In this document: piece after piece, positions 10,777 through 20,558 of the stretch
Numbering within the stretch: the stretch's first letter is position 1
Layout of the letters: the number at the start of each line of letters is the position of its first letter
Source of the DNA: Amyelois transitella
Taxonomy: Eukaryota; Arthropoda; Insecta; Lepidoptera; Pyralidae
Direction: 5' to 3'
Assembly: GCF_032362555.1 (NCBI RefSeq)
Contig: NC_083506.1
Coordinates: 2,217,501 to 2,281,500 of the forward strand
DNA length: 64,000 nt
Translations under genes and position numbers: made by a program
Notes under the pieces: model-generated
What the model was told of the DNA's origin: nothing
Database searches by the model: none
Seen by the model: only the letters and a program-made list of their open reading frames with translations

Positions 10777-11831
10777 ATAATTTAATTTTATGTTACACAT
10801 TAATATATTCAGTATGTTTGAATCATCTAGTTTTGTGCATTTCTATGTCTCAAATGTGTGAGAAATAAATAATAATAAGTAAATTGCTATTTTTATTTGC
10901 AACATCTTTTCTACACTAACCTCAATGCCTATCCTAGAATATATTATCGATAAAGAAATCATTTTGTTTTGACGATATGTATGAAGTTTCCCTTTATTTT
11001 ACACTAGCTTTTTCGCAGGGCTTGGTCCCTGTGAGAATTTTCAGAAAAATATTTCATATGGTATTCCTAAGTCCATTTTATCTGTGTACTAAATTTTATC
11101 AAAATCGGTTAAGCAGTTTTTGTGTTTATTAATAACAAAAATTCAATTTTTTAAGCTTGTGCGTGTGACATCGTTCGAGAGGGATATTGCAGAAAAAAGT
11201 AGAAATGTTACTCTTGAAGGTTAAGTTACTTCTAGTATATCTGTGCCCAATTTCATTAATATCAATCCAGTAGTTTTTACGTCACAAACAATCAAAATTA
11301 CGAAGCTTTACTTACTGTGTAGAAATGTGAACAATAATAATTGTTAATAAAAATATGGTATTTTTATTTTTTTATTACAGTAAATAATACATAGATATTA
11401 TGTACATCATTAAGAACCAAGGTTAATCGCAGTTTTCAGTGTTAGCCAACAATGCATCAATACAAACAAAACCGAGTGGAGCTCATAATACATCCAGTAC
11501 ACATTTTAAAACCCAATAACTTACGCACCATAACAGCTAATATGTCGAGCGATTAGCTATAAAGTTTTGTACAAATATACATAGTATAGGTAGATACTTA
11601 CTAGTGATAGGCATTCATGCTCTCAAAATAAAATAAATTCATAAGATATTTAATAAGAAAATACTCATGTATGTACAGAAATGTAACTAGTCCTATGCAA
11701 AAACAATCATTTTTAATTATCTAATATCATTCTAAAAATTTACTAAGAAACAGTGACTGATGCATAAAAAAAATAAGAGAAAACATTGACCTAATATAAA
11801 AAAGGTACACTTTTTTTTTAATGTTGCCAGT
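10777..11831. other. Intergenic gap between convergent genes
   Basis: It contains the ribophorin I poly(A) signal, a diverged RTE-like repeat at about 10995-11330 (starting CTAGCTTTTTCGCAGGG), and AT-rich sequence. The 3' UTR of the eIF2B delta gene (minus strand) must begin here. I see no further gene. Confidence 0.5.
10995..11330 (+). repeat. RTE-like retroposon 3' region, diverged (family C)
   Basis: The start CTAGCTTTTTCGCAGGG and the block TTTTATCAAAATCGGTTAAG match the pattern of the copies at 13481, 14001 and 15071. That pattern is common in lepidopteran genomes. The class assignment is by general resemblance only. Confidence 0.5.
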
Positions 11832-14800
11832 TCACACTCCATGCTCAGCCAACTTTGTCCTCAAAACCACAGGAGCACTCGTGCAAGGGAGAATGGCGAG
11901 TTCTGTGACCACTGCTGTCACGAGGTTAGCGGGAGTCACGTCATATGTTAAATTCAGCAGAGTCAAGTTGGGGTTCGATCGCCAGTCCTTCAATGGGGAG
12001 TTGTCGTCCGATTTGTCTATCAAGTCGTCGGGGTTACCTGTAAAAAAGGAAATTATTAAGTAGTTTGATACAAAGTTATGTACGTCAACGTCACAAGTAC
12101 ATTAAAAAAGTTTTTTAATAAAAACTATTTGGTCGCCAAAGTTTTATATGAATGGATTCCAGAACAAAACAAACCAAAAAATTGTCTATTGTAATATGTG
12201 TCCAAGTCCCAAGGTCCAAATTAAATTAATAATTATTTAATTAATAATAACGTAATTAGTATTCACATAGTGCGCGGGATTAGAAGCAACTGGTGCACAC
12301 TGGTTTCTCACTGTAACTCGATCAGCATGAAAATTGAATTACCTATCTCGTTGTAAACAAACGCGTCAGTCTGCACCCGTTCCGAGAATTTGTGCGTTTC
12401 GCAAGCGACGAGCACGGGAACGTTCTTCTCGCGCGCGACCAGCGCCACCTGCGCGGAGCCCACCGCGCCCAGCACAGAGCCGTTGGCGAGCAGTGAACTC
12501 GCGCCTAAGAGAACTTTGTTGATCTGAAACAAATATAATTAGATTGATTGCTTTATTTATTTTTATTTTCTGGCAACTCGTAAAACAAATTCACGATATA
12601 AGAAATTGTACGATTTTTATTTTTTTGCCAATTTTGCCCGCAAACTTCGCTACCGTGGAAATTTCCATATGTAAAAGGAGCCTATGTTAGTCCTGAAGGT
12701 CATTCCTATGTCTGTAAAATTTATTCATAAGATACGTGTAGGTAAATGAAAGGCGAAAATCCTGTTGCTATTTGTAACTCTAGTGACAAATTGTGTCTTG
12801 GTAACGTTTTCTCCGAATCTGCGCATCAAGATTCAAGAGTGAAAAAACGTAAAAGGCTTAGCCACTTGTCACTATTTTTATCTCAATTCTATCAACGTGG
12901 CCTAACAGTCTTTTCGAGACTGTTGGCTTTGTCCATGGATGTCATAGACCTGATTATATATATATACAAAGTGACTTTTAATTCAACTGCATAAATTTAA
13001 CTGTTGAGTGTACTCATCTTAAGGATATTTAAAAACGTTAAAAGAAAAATATCGGTTTATATTTCAGAAAGTACGAAAAAAATAAAAGTATCAAAATCCA
13101 CGATCCTAAATACGTCATATCACCACGGTCGGCGGAAAAGTGACGCGTAAGATTCAGAGGTCAACGACACAATTCATTCAGCTGAGCGATCTCGACAACT
13201 CTGTACTTAATCTTGATACTAGAAAAATATTTTTTTTTCAGACATTTATTTACATGTTTAGATTTAATTTCTTTTTGTAGTATTGGTCTTTAATAAAGCG
13301 TGTGACGTAGTTTTTGAGGGTTTTATTAAATGTGAAAATAGGCTCAAACGGCTCAGAAGCATGAGTATAGTCTATGTTTAAAAGGATGCAGTTGTTTTAA
13401 ATGTCACCCTGTATATAACACGATAATCACGTCTATATCTGTGGACAAAGCCAACAGTCTCGATATATATATATCTAACTAGCTGTGCCCGCGACTTCGT
13501 CCGCGTGGAATAGTTATTTTCGGCATCATTGAAGCCCTCAAGGATGAATAATTTTCACCGTTTCTTTTTTCCATTACTTCTTCGCTCATAAAAGTTGCAG
13601 CATGATGTTACATAGCCTAAAGCCTTCCTCGATAAATGGTCTATTCAACACAAAAGAATTTTTCAATTCGAACCAGTAGTTCTTGAGATTAGCGCGTTCA
13701 AACAAACAAACTCTTCAGCTTTATAATATTAAGTATAGATGCAATGTATCACCAGCTGGAACCGACATTGTTCATGAGGAAGCTGACGGCGGTGATGTCG
13801 CAGTAGGTGCAGGGCAGCCCTCGCGCCGCCAGCCGCCGCAGCAGCTCGCGGCCCGCGCCCGCGCGCCGCCCCGCCACCACGGTGCGGAACTGGGGCTTCG
13901 CCGCCCACGCCTCGCACAGGATACGCTCGATGAGCGACGAGCTGTGCGCGGGACATAAACAAACATGCAAAATTCAAAAATTCAAAATTTTTATTCATTA
14001 CTAGAGGCCGCCCGCGACTTCGTCCGCATGGAAACCCTATCAATCCCGCGGGAACTCTGGGATAAAAAGTAGCCTATGTGTTATTCTGGGTCTTCAGCTA
14101 CCTACATACCAAATTTCATGGTAATCGGTTCAGTAGTTTTTGCGTGAAAGAGTAACAAACATCCATACATCCATACAAACTTTCGCCTTTATAATAGTAG
14201 TAGGATTATAGGATACTATATATCGCTTAATAATTGTCGTATGGTTTAACAACATTGGTTGACGTCAAATAAATTACTTAAAAACTAAGTTTACTGCCGC
14301 TTCCAAGGCGTCAGTGCAGAAGAAGCGGTAACAAACTGCACTGCAGCATTTTCTTCAACAACGTCAACTTCACAATATTAAATTATACTTAGAATACATG
14401 TTTGTTTTTTGGGTTATTAGTAGAGATCGGATAATCGGATGCATATTAACCTAAACTAATATACATACATACATAAAATCACGCCTCTTTCCCGCAGGGG
14501 TAGGCAGAGACTACCTCTTTCCACTTGCCACGATCTCTGCATACTTCCTTCGCTTCATCCACATTCATAACTCTCTTCATACAAGCTCGGCGGTTTCGGG
14601 TACTTTTGACCTGACCCTTTACCAGGACGTCCTTAATTAAACTAATATTTTGGGTAAGAAAGTATGGAGGCTTCTTGCTTTCGGGATTCGAATTATTTTG
14701 AATACCGGAAATTTTATTAAACAAGAAATTGAAACTTATCGTATAATAGGTATAATAAACACCTTTATAAACAAAAGTGATGGATGATCATATTTATTAA

Positions 14801-17800
14801 AAAATTACCTACCTACCGAAATTTTTGAGGTACAGAAGTACGTTCCATAATAATCCAACACCCCAACTTTAGGTAAATATGCATCCGAATATCCGATCTC
14901 TGGTGATAAAACGGTCGCTATGATCGTAATAGATTGTATATGTATACTAGCACTATTTGGATCTCAATTCCATCATTAAGCCGAGCAGCTGAACGTGGTC
15001 ATTCAGTCTTTTCGGGACTATTGGCTCTGTCTACCCCGTAAGGGATATAGACGTGACTACATGTATGTAATGTATACTAGCTATGCCCGCGACTTCGTCC
15101 GCGTGGAATAGTTATTTTGGGCATCATTGAAGCCCTCAAGGATGAATAATTTTCCGTTTTTTTTTAAAATTTTCCATTTACTATTACTTTGCTCCTCATA
15201 GTTGCAGCGTGATGTTATATAGCATAAAGCCTTCCTCGATAAATTATTTATTCAATGCAGATATAATTTTCAATGCGAACCAGTAGTTCCTGAGATTAGC
15301 GCGTTCAAACAAACAAACTCTTCAGCTTTATAATATAAGTATAGATGTGGACTGAACTGACTGACTGAATAGGACCACTCCATCTGTTTCCCATTGATGT
15401 CGTAAAACGCGACTAAGGGATAGGCTAATAGACTTTCGATTCTTCTTGTAGGCGATGAGGTAGCAAAGCAACCTATTCACTATTAGAACCTGAATTCAAT
15501 TGTTAATGTATGTAACATTCTTCTACCTCCTGGCTATAATCCCGGTCAAATGCTAACCACTTAAGAGGAGCCGGGGGTACGCCCTTATCCATAGATCCTG
15601 GGTTGCGTCAACTTTATACACAACACAACTCTCATCTGAAATCCGAAGCATTTGCATAATAACAGCTTTTACCATGTTCCAATATGGATGGGGGGTATTG
15701 GACCATGGTAAAAGCTGCACTATTAATTAACGCTGATGAATGTGAATATGTATTCCCTTAATCGCTACTCACGACATCCGTGGGAGATCATCTTACCACT
15801 AGGTACTTACCATCCATATGTGAGTATAGTATCGCCAGGCATTATCTTGTTCCTAACAGCCATGCTTATTGCTTCGCCAGCGGTGTCGATTTGATCGTGT
15901 ATGTAGTTGTCTATCAAGTCTTGTAGCTTTTTCTTTGCCTGTTAAATAAAGAAATTAAAATACAGAGTTCCGGAATTTTTTTTCATGAAGGAAGGTAACT
16001 CCAAATTTTCCATCCTCAACACAATAATAAGACTATAGTAGTACTATAAGCATTTATTATAAAATATAGTATCATTGAGTTATAATAGTATCTCGAAACA
16101 CAAGTCTCGAACTTACTTCGAGGCTAACTCAATCTGTGTAATTTGTCCCGTATATATTTCTTTATTTACGTATTTATGTGTGGCGTGTGGTTCCCGGCAC
16201 CAATACCAAAAAAGAATAGGACCACTCCATCTCGTTCCCATGGATGTCGTAAAAGGCGACTAAGGGATAGGCTTACAAACTTGGGATTCTTATTTTTAGG
16301 CGATGGGCCAGCAACCTGTCACTATTTGAATCTCAATTCTATGATTAAGCCAAACAGCTGAACGTGGCCTATCAGTATTTTCAAGTCTGTTGGCTCTGTC
16401 TACCCCGCAAGGGATAAAGACGTGATCATATGTATGTACGTATGTTTCCTCACGTCATATTCAGGCACGTTGTTGGGCAGTTGCGTCAATTGGTGTCTGA
16501 AGTACTTCACGGCGTTGGTCTGAGCGGCGCACGGCTGTCTCATGGACCACAGGTATTCTAAACTGGCGGCCAATTGGGATTCAAGACCTCGGGCGTATTC
16601 TGTCTTCGCTGGCAGTGTGTAGTCCGTTACCAACTGTGGAGGTGAGTTTTGTATAAAGTTTTTAGTAAAACTTCGCGGGTAAGAGGGATGTGCCGCGTGG
16701 TTCCCGGCATCAGTACAAAGAAGAATAGGACCACTTCATCTCGGTCCCATGGATGTCGTAAAAGGCTACTAAGGGATAGGCTTACAAAGTTGAGATTATT
16801 TTTTTAGGCGATGTGCTAGCAACGTGTCACTATTTGAATCTCAATTCTATCATTAAGCCAAATAGCTGAGTGAAAACAAGTTTAGATCAATTATAATAAA
16901 TTCAAAACTTATTCTAAATAATTCCTACAGTCCAGTATAAGATCAAATCGAAAACATATACTAAATTTTGTTAAAATATTATAAAATATTAAATTTTGAT
17001 TTCTTCTGGCAACGGCATATCAATCTCCCTAAATTCACTGCAGATCCGCCTCTATTACCGAGTAATAGAGTTCTATGCAGGGTAACTTGATACGGGTTTA
17101 ATGTACAATTATTATATTTACAAACTATTAGTTTTACATTCATTCATGTTTTTAATGAAGACAATGTGCATTCGTCCACGATTTAGATTTAAGAGATCTA
17201 TATTTGTAAATTGACGTTCGATGAAAATGCTGCAGTGTAGTTTGTTCCACCGTTTCTTCTATACATGCGCTTTGGAAGCGGTAGTTGTTATAATTAGATT
17301 TAAGTTATGTGAGGTCAATAAGTGATACCTTGTTCCAATTTTGAAAATAAATCTATTCTATTCTACAACAAACAATTTTCATCAAAGAGTTAATATATTA
17401 CCATACCTTTCTGAGAGCGTCCAGTAAAGCTATACATCTTGCATTGGACCCGGTGACCACTTTGGTCGCGAGTTGCACGCCTAACTTAATAACAGCAGGG
17501 TGCAAACTGTAACAAGAAGAATGATTTCAAAACATACATACATAAAATCACGCCTCTTTCCCGGAGGGGTAGGCAGAGACTACCTCTTTCCACTTACCAC
17601 AATCTCTGCATACTTCCTTCGCTTCATCCACATTAATAACTCCAAAATTAGATGTTTTTTGTGTCAATGGAGAGTGTTTGTGTGTGGACCCCGTTTTTAG
17701 CACATGTTCCAACTGTATGCTGTTTGTTTGTAACATCTGTTATGCAACATTTATTTTTTAATTTGTCCTTGATTTTAAACATTTAAATAAGGTTGTTTAT

Positions 17801-20558
17801 ATTTCACATCAGATGTCCCTTATCTTAGTTGAATGGACGATCTGATTGCCTTCAAACAATTTGATAAAGGAGATTTCTAGTGTGTTTTGTTGTATTTCCT
17901 TTAGAAAGTAAAAATAAAAACTTAGATAAAAACTTCATTCATACAAACATATAATCACGTCTATATCCCTTGCGGGGTAGACAGAGCCAACAGTCCTGAG
18001 CGGACTGATAGGCCACGTTCAGCTATTTGGCTTTAAGATAGAATTGAGATTCGAATAGTGACAAGTTGCTAGCCTATCGCCTAAAAAAAGAATCTCAAGT
18101 TTGTAAGCCTATCCCTTAGTCGCCTTTTACGACATCCATGGGAAAGAGATGGAGTGGTCCTATTCTTTTTTGTATTGGTGCCGGGAACCACACGGCACCT
18201 AAAAACTTCATATTCAAAAAATTTGGCGCTAAAATTGTAATAGCTTATTTCTTAGATCATACTCACTTTGAATTTAAAGGCACTTTCTTCAACGACTCCG
18301 TGTCATGGTCGGTGACAAGATGCTGGAACCAGTTCACTCTGCTCACAGCTTTAGGCTTCGTCCTCTCCACTGATTTCGCTTTTGTGGGTGTGCTCTGTGA
18401 AAGAAAGAAAAATATAAATTAAATCATGCCGTGTGGTTCCCGGCACCAGTACAAAAAAGAAAAGGACCACTCCATCTCTTTCCTACGGATGTTTTAAAAG
18501 GCGACTAAGGGATAGGCTTACAAACTTGGGATTCTGTTTTTAGGCGATGGGCTAGCAACCTGTCACTATATGAATCTCAATTCTATCATTAAGCCAAATA
18601 GCTGAGCGTGGCCTATCAGTCTTTTCAAGACTGTTGGCTCTGTCTACCCCACAAGGGATATAGACGTGACCATATGTATGTATGTATGTAAATTAAATCA
18701 TACAAAATTACAAAGTATTCCTAGTTATTTGGCCATTGATAGTTCTATTGTCTATAGTGGGGTTATTCATAAATGTTGATACGGCTTATTCTCTCTTTCT
18801 CTGAGGTTAACCAATAAGATGAGACTTTAACAAGAGAAAATAATAAATACATGCCTTGTAAATGTTGATGAATAAACCCTCTAGGGTCATATAATAAAAT
18901 AAATAAAAATTTGTTTATTTTCTCTATATATAAATACATACCACATGTAACTGTTAAAACTACATCCATGACTCGGAGTAATGTCACATACTTGGATTAG
19001 GATAGAATAAAGATGGACAAAAACTATAGCGGAATATAGACGTGACTATATGTATGTAGGTATTTAAAACTATAGATTTTTACTAACTCATTAAAAGTTT
19101 TTAAATGAATTGCTCAAAATTTACAGCATAGCGACAAGAAAGAACAGGTACAGAAAGCTAAGAAAACATCTCAACAGATGAAAAATAAGTGACAAACAAT
19201 ATAAAGAATCATTTTTTGATGTCAATACTCACTTCCCTCTTTGCTACAACATCTTCAACTTTAACTGCCTTTACCGGGGCATCCTTGGGCTTAGCTTTCT
19301 GTTCGGCCGCTATTTTCGCAGCTCGCTGAGCCTCTTGTTTCGCTCGTCGCTCCGCTCGCAACTCCGCTTTGCTTTTACCTGTTTCTTCTAAGGCAGGCTG
19401 TGGATAGAACAATAGTAAATTGTATAAAATGGTTACCAAGTCACTAAAACAACAAAATTGAGAAACAAAGAGTACTTTTGCTTACAATCTCTCTCAAACG
19501 AAGCAGACGTTTATCTTAGAATTACATGAAATAAAAATAGATGGGAAGGAACTTAAAAATTTTAAGAAATGTTTGAAACTTGGATGTGACCATTTATGTA
19601 TGGTTGATAATACTTCCACGAATCATGCAGAGGCAACATTCATAAATTTTTCTGAAATCTAAATTTCATTGGATTCAAGCTAATTGTAAGCTGGACTCTA
19701 CTAAACACAACATTGTAGTATAAATTTGTGGAAAAATGGTGATGCATTCTACTTGCCAAAAAGCAACTCAACAAACTATAATGGATGCATGTATACTATC
19801 AAAGGCATGGATAAGGTGATTTGAATATTTACCTTTTCCTTTTTAGTATCTAAATGGATTGCTTGGACTTTATCAGTGATGTCCTGCACTCCTTTGGCAA
19901 CATTTGCAATATCTTTTAAAGTCTCTGCTACATCTTTAACTGTCATTTCACTAATTGCTTTATCACCAGATTCATCACCTTTCTTTTTTGCTTGTTTAGC
20001 CGCTTTCTTGGCTGCTCTTTCAGCTTTTATTAGATCCTTACTTTTATCACTAACCTGTGCTTCAGTTGTTTTAAGAACTGCTTTGTCTACTTCGTCTTGT
20101 CCTTTGGAAGACTCTGTATTGGCTTGAGGCCCCTTTTCTGGAGTTTCAACATTCTGTTTTGTTATCGGTTTTTTTGTTTCTTTAACTACTGCATCTTTTT
20201 TTACTTCATTATTAGGTGTGGCTGTTTTATCATTTGCAAGTTTAACTTTGCCTTTAAGTTTAGCTAGTTTCTTGGCTTCTCTTGCTGCCAACACTTCATC
20301 CCTAGTTTTTTCCATTACAATATTTCCTTGTGCTTTTTTTATTTTAATATCTTTTGCATCTACTTTACTTTTAAATATTGTTAAAACTTCACTCTGTTCT
20401 ATGATTTTACCCTCAGGATTGTCCCAAATTTTAAATGTTTGTGGGTTTATGTCTTTATTTTCTGATTTATTAAGCGCAGCTTGTAGTTTCCTTCTTCTAA
20501 TTCTTCTTTTTTGGGAGGCTGTTAAGTTAGAATCATTTACTTTTGATTCTGAGTAACC
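11832..20558 (-). CDS. EIF2B4: Translation initiation factor eIF2B subunit delta
   Basis: This is a subunit of eIF2B, the guanine-nucleotide exchange factor for eIF2, in the cytosol. Nine coding exons were placed in transcript order: 19833-20558, 19233-19397, 18267-18394, 17407-17506, 16454-16633, 15811-15938, 13767-13941, 12343-12523 and 11832-12037. Together they give 662 residues in one continuous frame. The first 300 or so are Lys/Ala-rich and include [20 protein letters not shown], a hallmark of the delta N-terminus. The C-terminal half is the IF-2B fold, with [48 protein letters not shown] and [20 protein letters not shown]. The initiating exon is not placed. The frame is open at the 20558 acceptor, so a short first exon must lie upstream, perhaps near 21.4-21.7 kb. 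The exon ending at 13767 uses an unusual GTCGGT donor and is strikingly GC-rich against its neighbours. Introns are packed with retroposons. Confidence 0.95.
12892..12962 (+). repeat. Family A 3' fragment
   Basis: The 3' third (AACGTGGCCTAACAGTCTTT onward) survives. It immediately precedes the MITE beginning near 12963. Confidence 0.6.
12963..13413. mobile_element. MITE with CAGGGTGAC-type ends, copy 1
   Basis: This stretch of about 450 bp is nearly the same as 44482-44962. Its right end reads GTCACCCTGTA, and the left end (TACAAAGTGAC) is a diverged inverted match. There is no coding potential. It looks like a non-autonomous DNA transposon of Tc1/mariner-like appearance, in an eIF2B delta intron. 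Confidence 0.7.
13481..13740 (+). repeat. RTE-like retroposon 3' end (family C), copy 1
   Basis: It starts CTAGCTGTGCCCGCGACTTC and ends TTATAATATTAAGTATAGAT. The copy at 15071-15349 is closely similar along its whole length. It lies just 3' (minus-strand sense) of an eIF2B delta exon. Confidence 0.65.
14001..14215 (+). repeat. RTE-like retroposon 3' end (family C), second subtype
   Basis: It starts CTAGAGGCCGCCCGCGACTT and contains CAAATTTCATGGTAATCGGT. It ends in TTTCGCCTTTATAATAGTAG, the typical lepidopteran RTE-type terminus. Only the first 40 bases and the end resemble copy 1. Confidence 0.6.
14236..14392 (-). repeat. Family D repeat, copy 1
   Basis: The reverse complement contains CTGCAGTGCAGTTTGTTACC and TTGGAAGCGGCAGTAAACTT. 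The same blocks recur in the opposite orientation at 17145-17358 and 26735-26935. The class is unknown, and it is probably a retroposon. Confidence 0.6.
14465..14640 (-). repeat. Family B LINE 3' end with ORF C-terminus
   Basis: The minus strand reads [20 protein letters not shown] and continues to SAYPCGKEA and a stop, followed by a CATA-repeat tail at 14461-14476 on the plus strand. It is the longest visible piece of the family B coding end. Confidence 0.75.
14962..15070 (+). repeat. Family A 3' half
   Basis: It contains AGCTGAACGTGGTCATTCAG and CTACCCCGTAAGGGATATAG and ends in ATGTATGTAATGTA. A family C copy follows directly. Confidence 0.7.
15071..15349 (+). repeat. RTE-like retroposon 3' end (family C), copy 2
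   Basis: The sequence is nearly the same as 13481-13740, including AGCCCTCAAGGATGAATAAT and the end TATAAGTATAGATG. The two are members of one young subfamily. Confidence 0.65.
15368..15510 (+). repeat. Family A 5' part, diverged
   Basis: It contains ATAGGACCACTCCATCTG and GACTAAGGGATAGGCTAATA. The 3' end is missing. Confidence 0.6.
16041..16175 (+). repeat. tRNA-derived SINE, 3' part
   Basis: It matches the body and tail of the SINE at 33974-34250, including CACAAGTCTCGAACTTACTT, CGAGGCTAACTCAATCTGTG and a final TTTGTCCCGTATATATTT. The tRNA-like head is missing. Confidence 0.65.
16182..16440 (+). repeat. Family A retroposon, full length
   Basis: The copy runs from GTGTGGTTCCCGGCACCAAT to CCCCGCAAGGGATAAAGACG and an ATGTATGTACGTATG tail. 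It lies directly beside the 3' border of the eIF2B delta exon 16454-16633. Confidence 0.8.
16690..16868 (+). repeat. Family A retroposon, 3' truncated
   Basis: The head GCCGCGTGGTTCCCGGCATC is present. The copy stops after the block CATTAAGCCAAATAGCTGAG. Confidence 0.75.
17145..17358 (+). repeat. Family D repeat, copy 2
   Basis: It contains AAAATGCTGCAGTGTAGTTT and TTTGGAAGCGGTAGTTGTTA. It is more diverged than the copy at 26735. Confidence 0.55.
17530..17645 (-). repeat. Family B LINE 3' end
   Basis: The minus strand reads [20 protein letters not shown] and ends AYPSGKEA and a stop. A CATACATACATA tail precedes it on the plus strand. Confidence 0.7.
17939..18199 (-). repeat. Family A retroposon, full length with target-site duplication
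   Basis: This reversed full-length copy is flanked by the 12-base direct repeat TAAAAACTTCAT at 17927-17938 and 18200-18211. That is the signature of insertion by target-primed reverse transcription. Confidence 0.85.
18428..18690 (+). repeat. Family A retroposon, full length with target-site duplication
   Basis: The copy runs from GCCGTGTGGTTCCCGGCACC to an (ATGT)n tail. It is flanked by the direct repeat AATTAAATCAT (18417-18427 and 18691-18701), which may extend by two more bases. It is among the least diverged copies. Confidence 0.85.

Noticed and set aside
13683-13958. Plus-strand frame rich in Arg/Ala/Pro
   Set aside because: It is the antisense shadow of the GC-rich eIF2B delta exon.
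16143-16361. Recurrent peptide [15 protein letters not shown] and [17 protein letters not shown] in several frames
   Set aside because: It comes from the family A retroposon and appears wherever that repeat is inserted. It is not a host protein.
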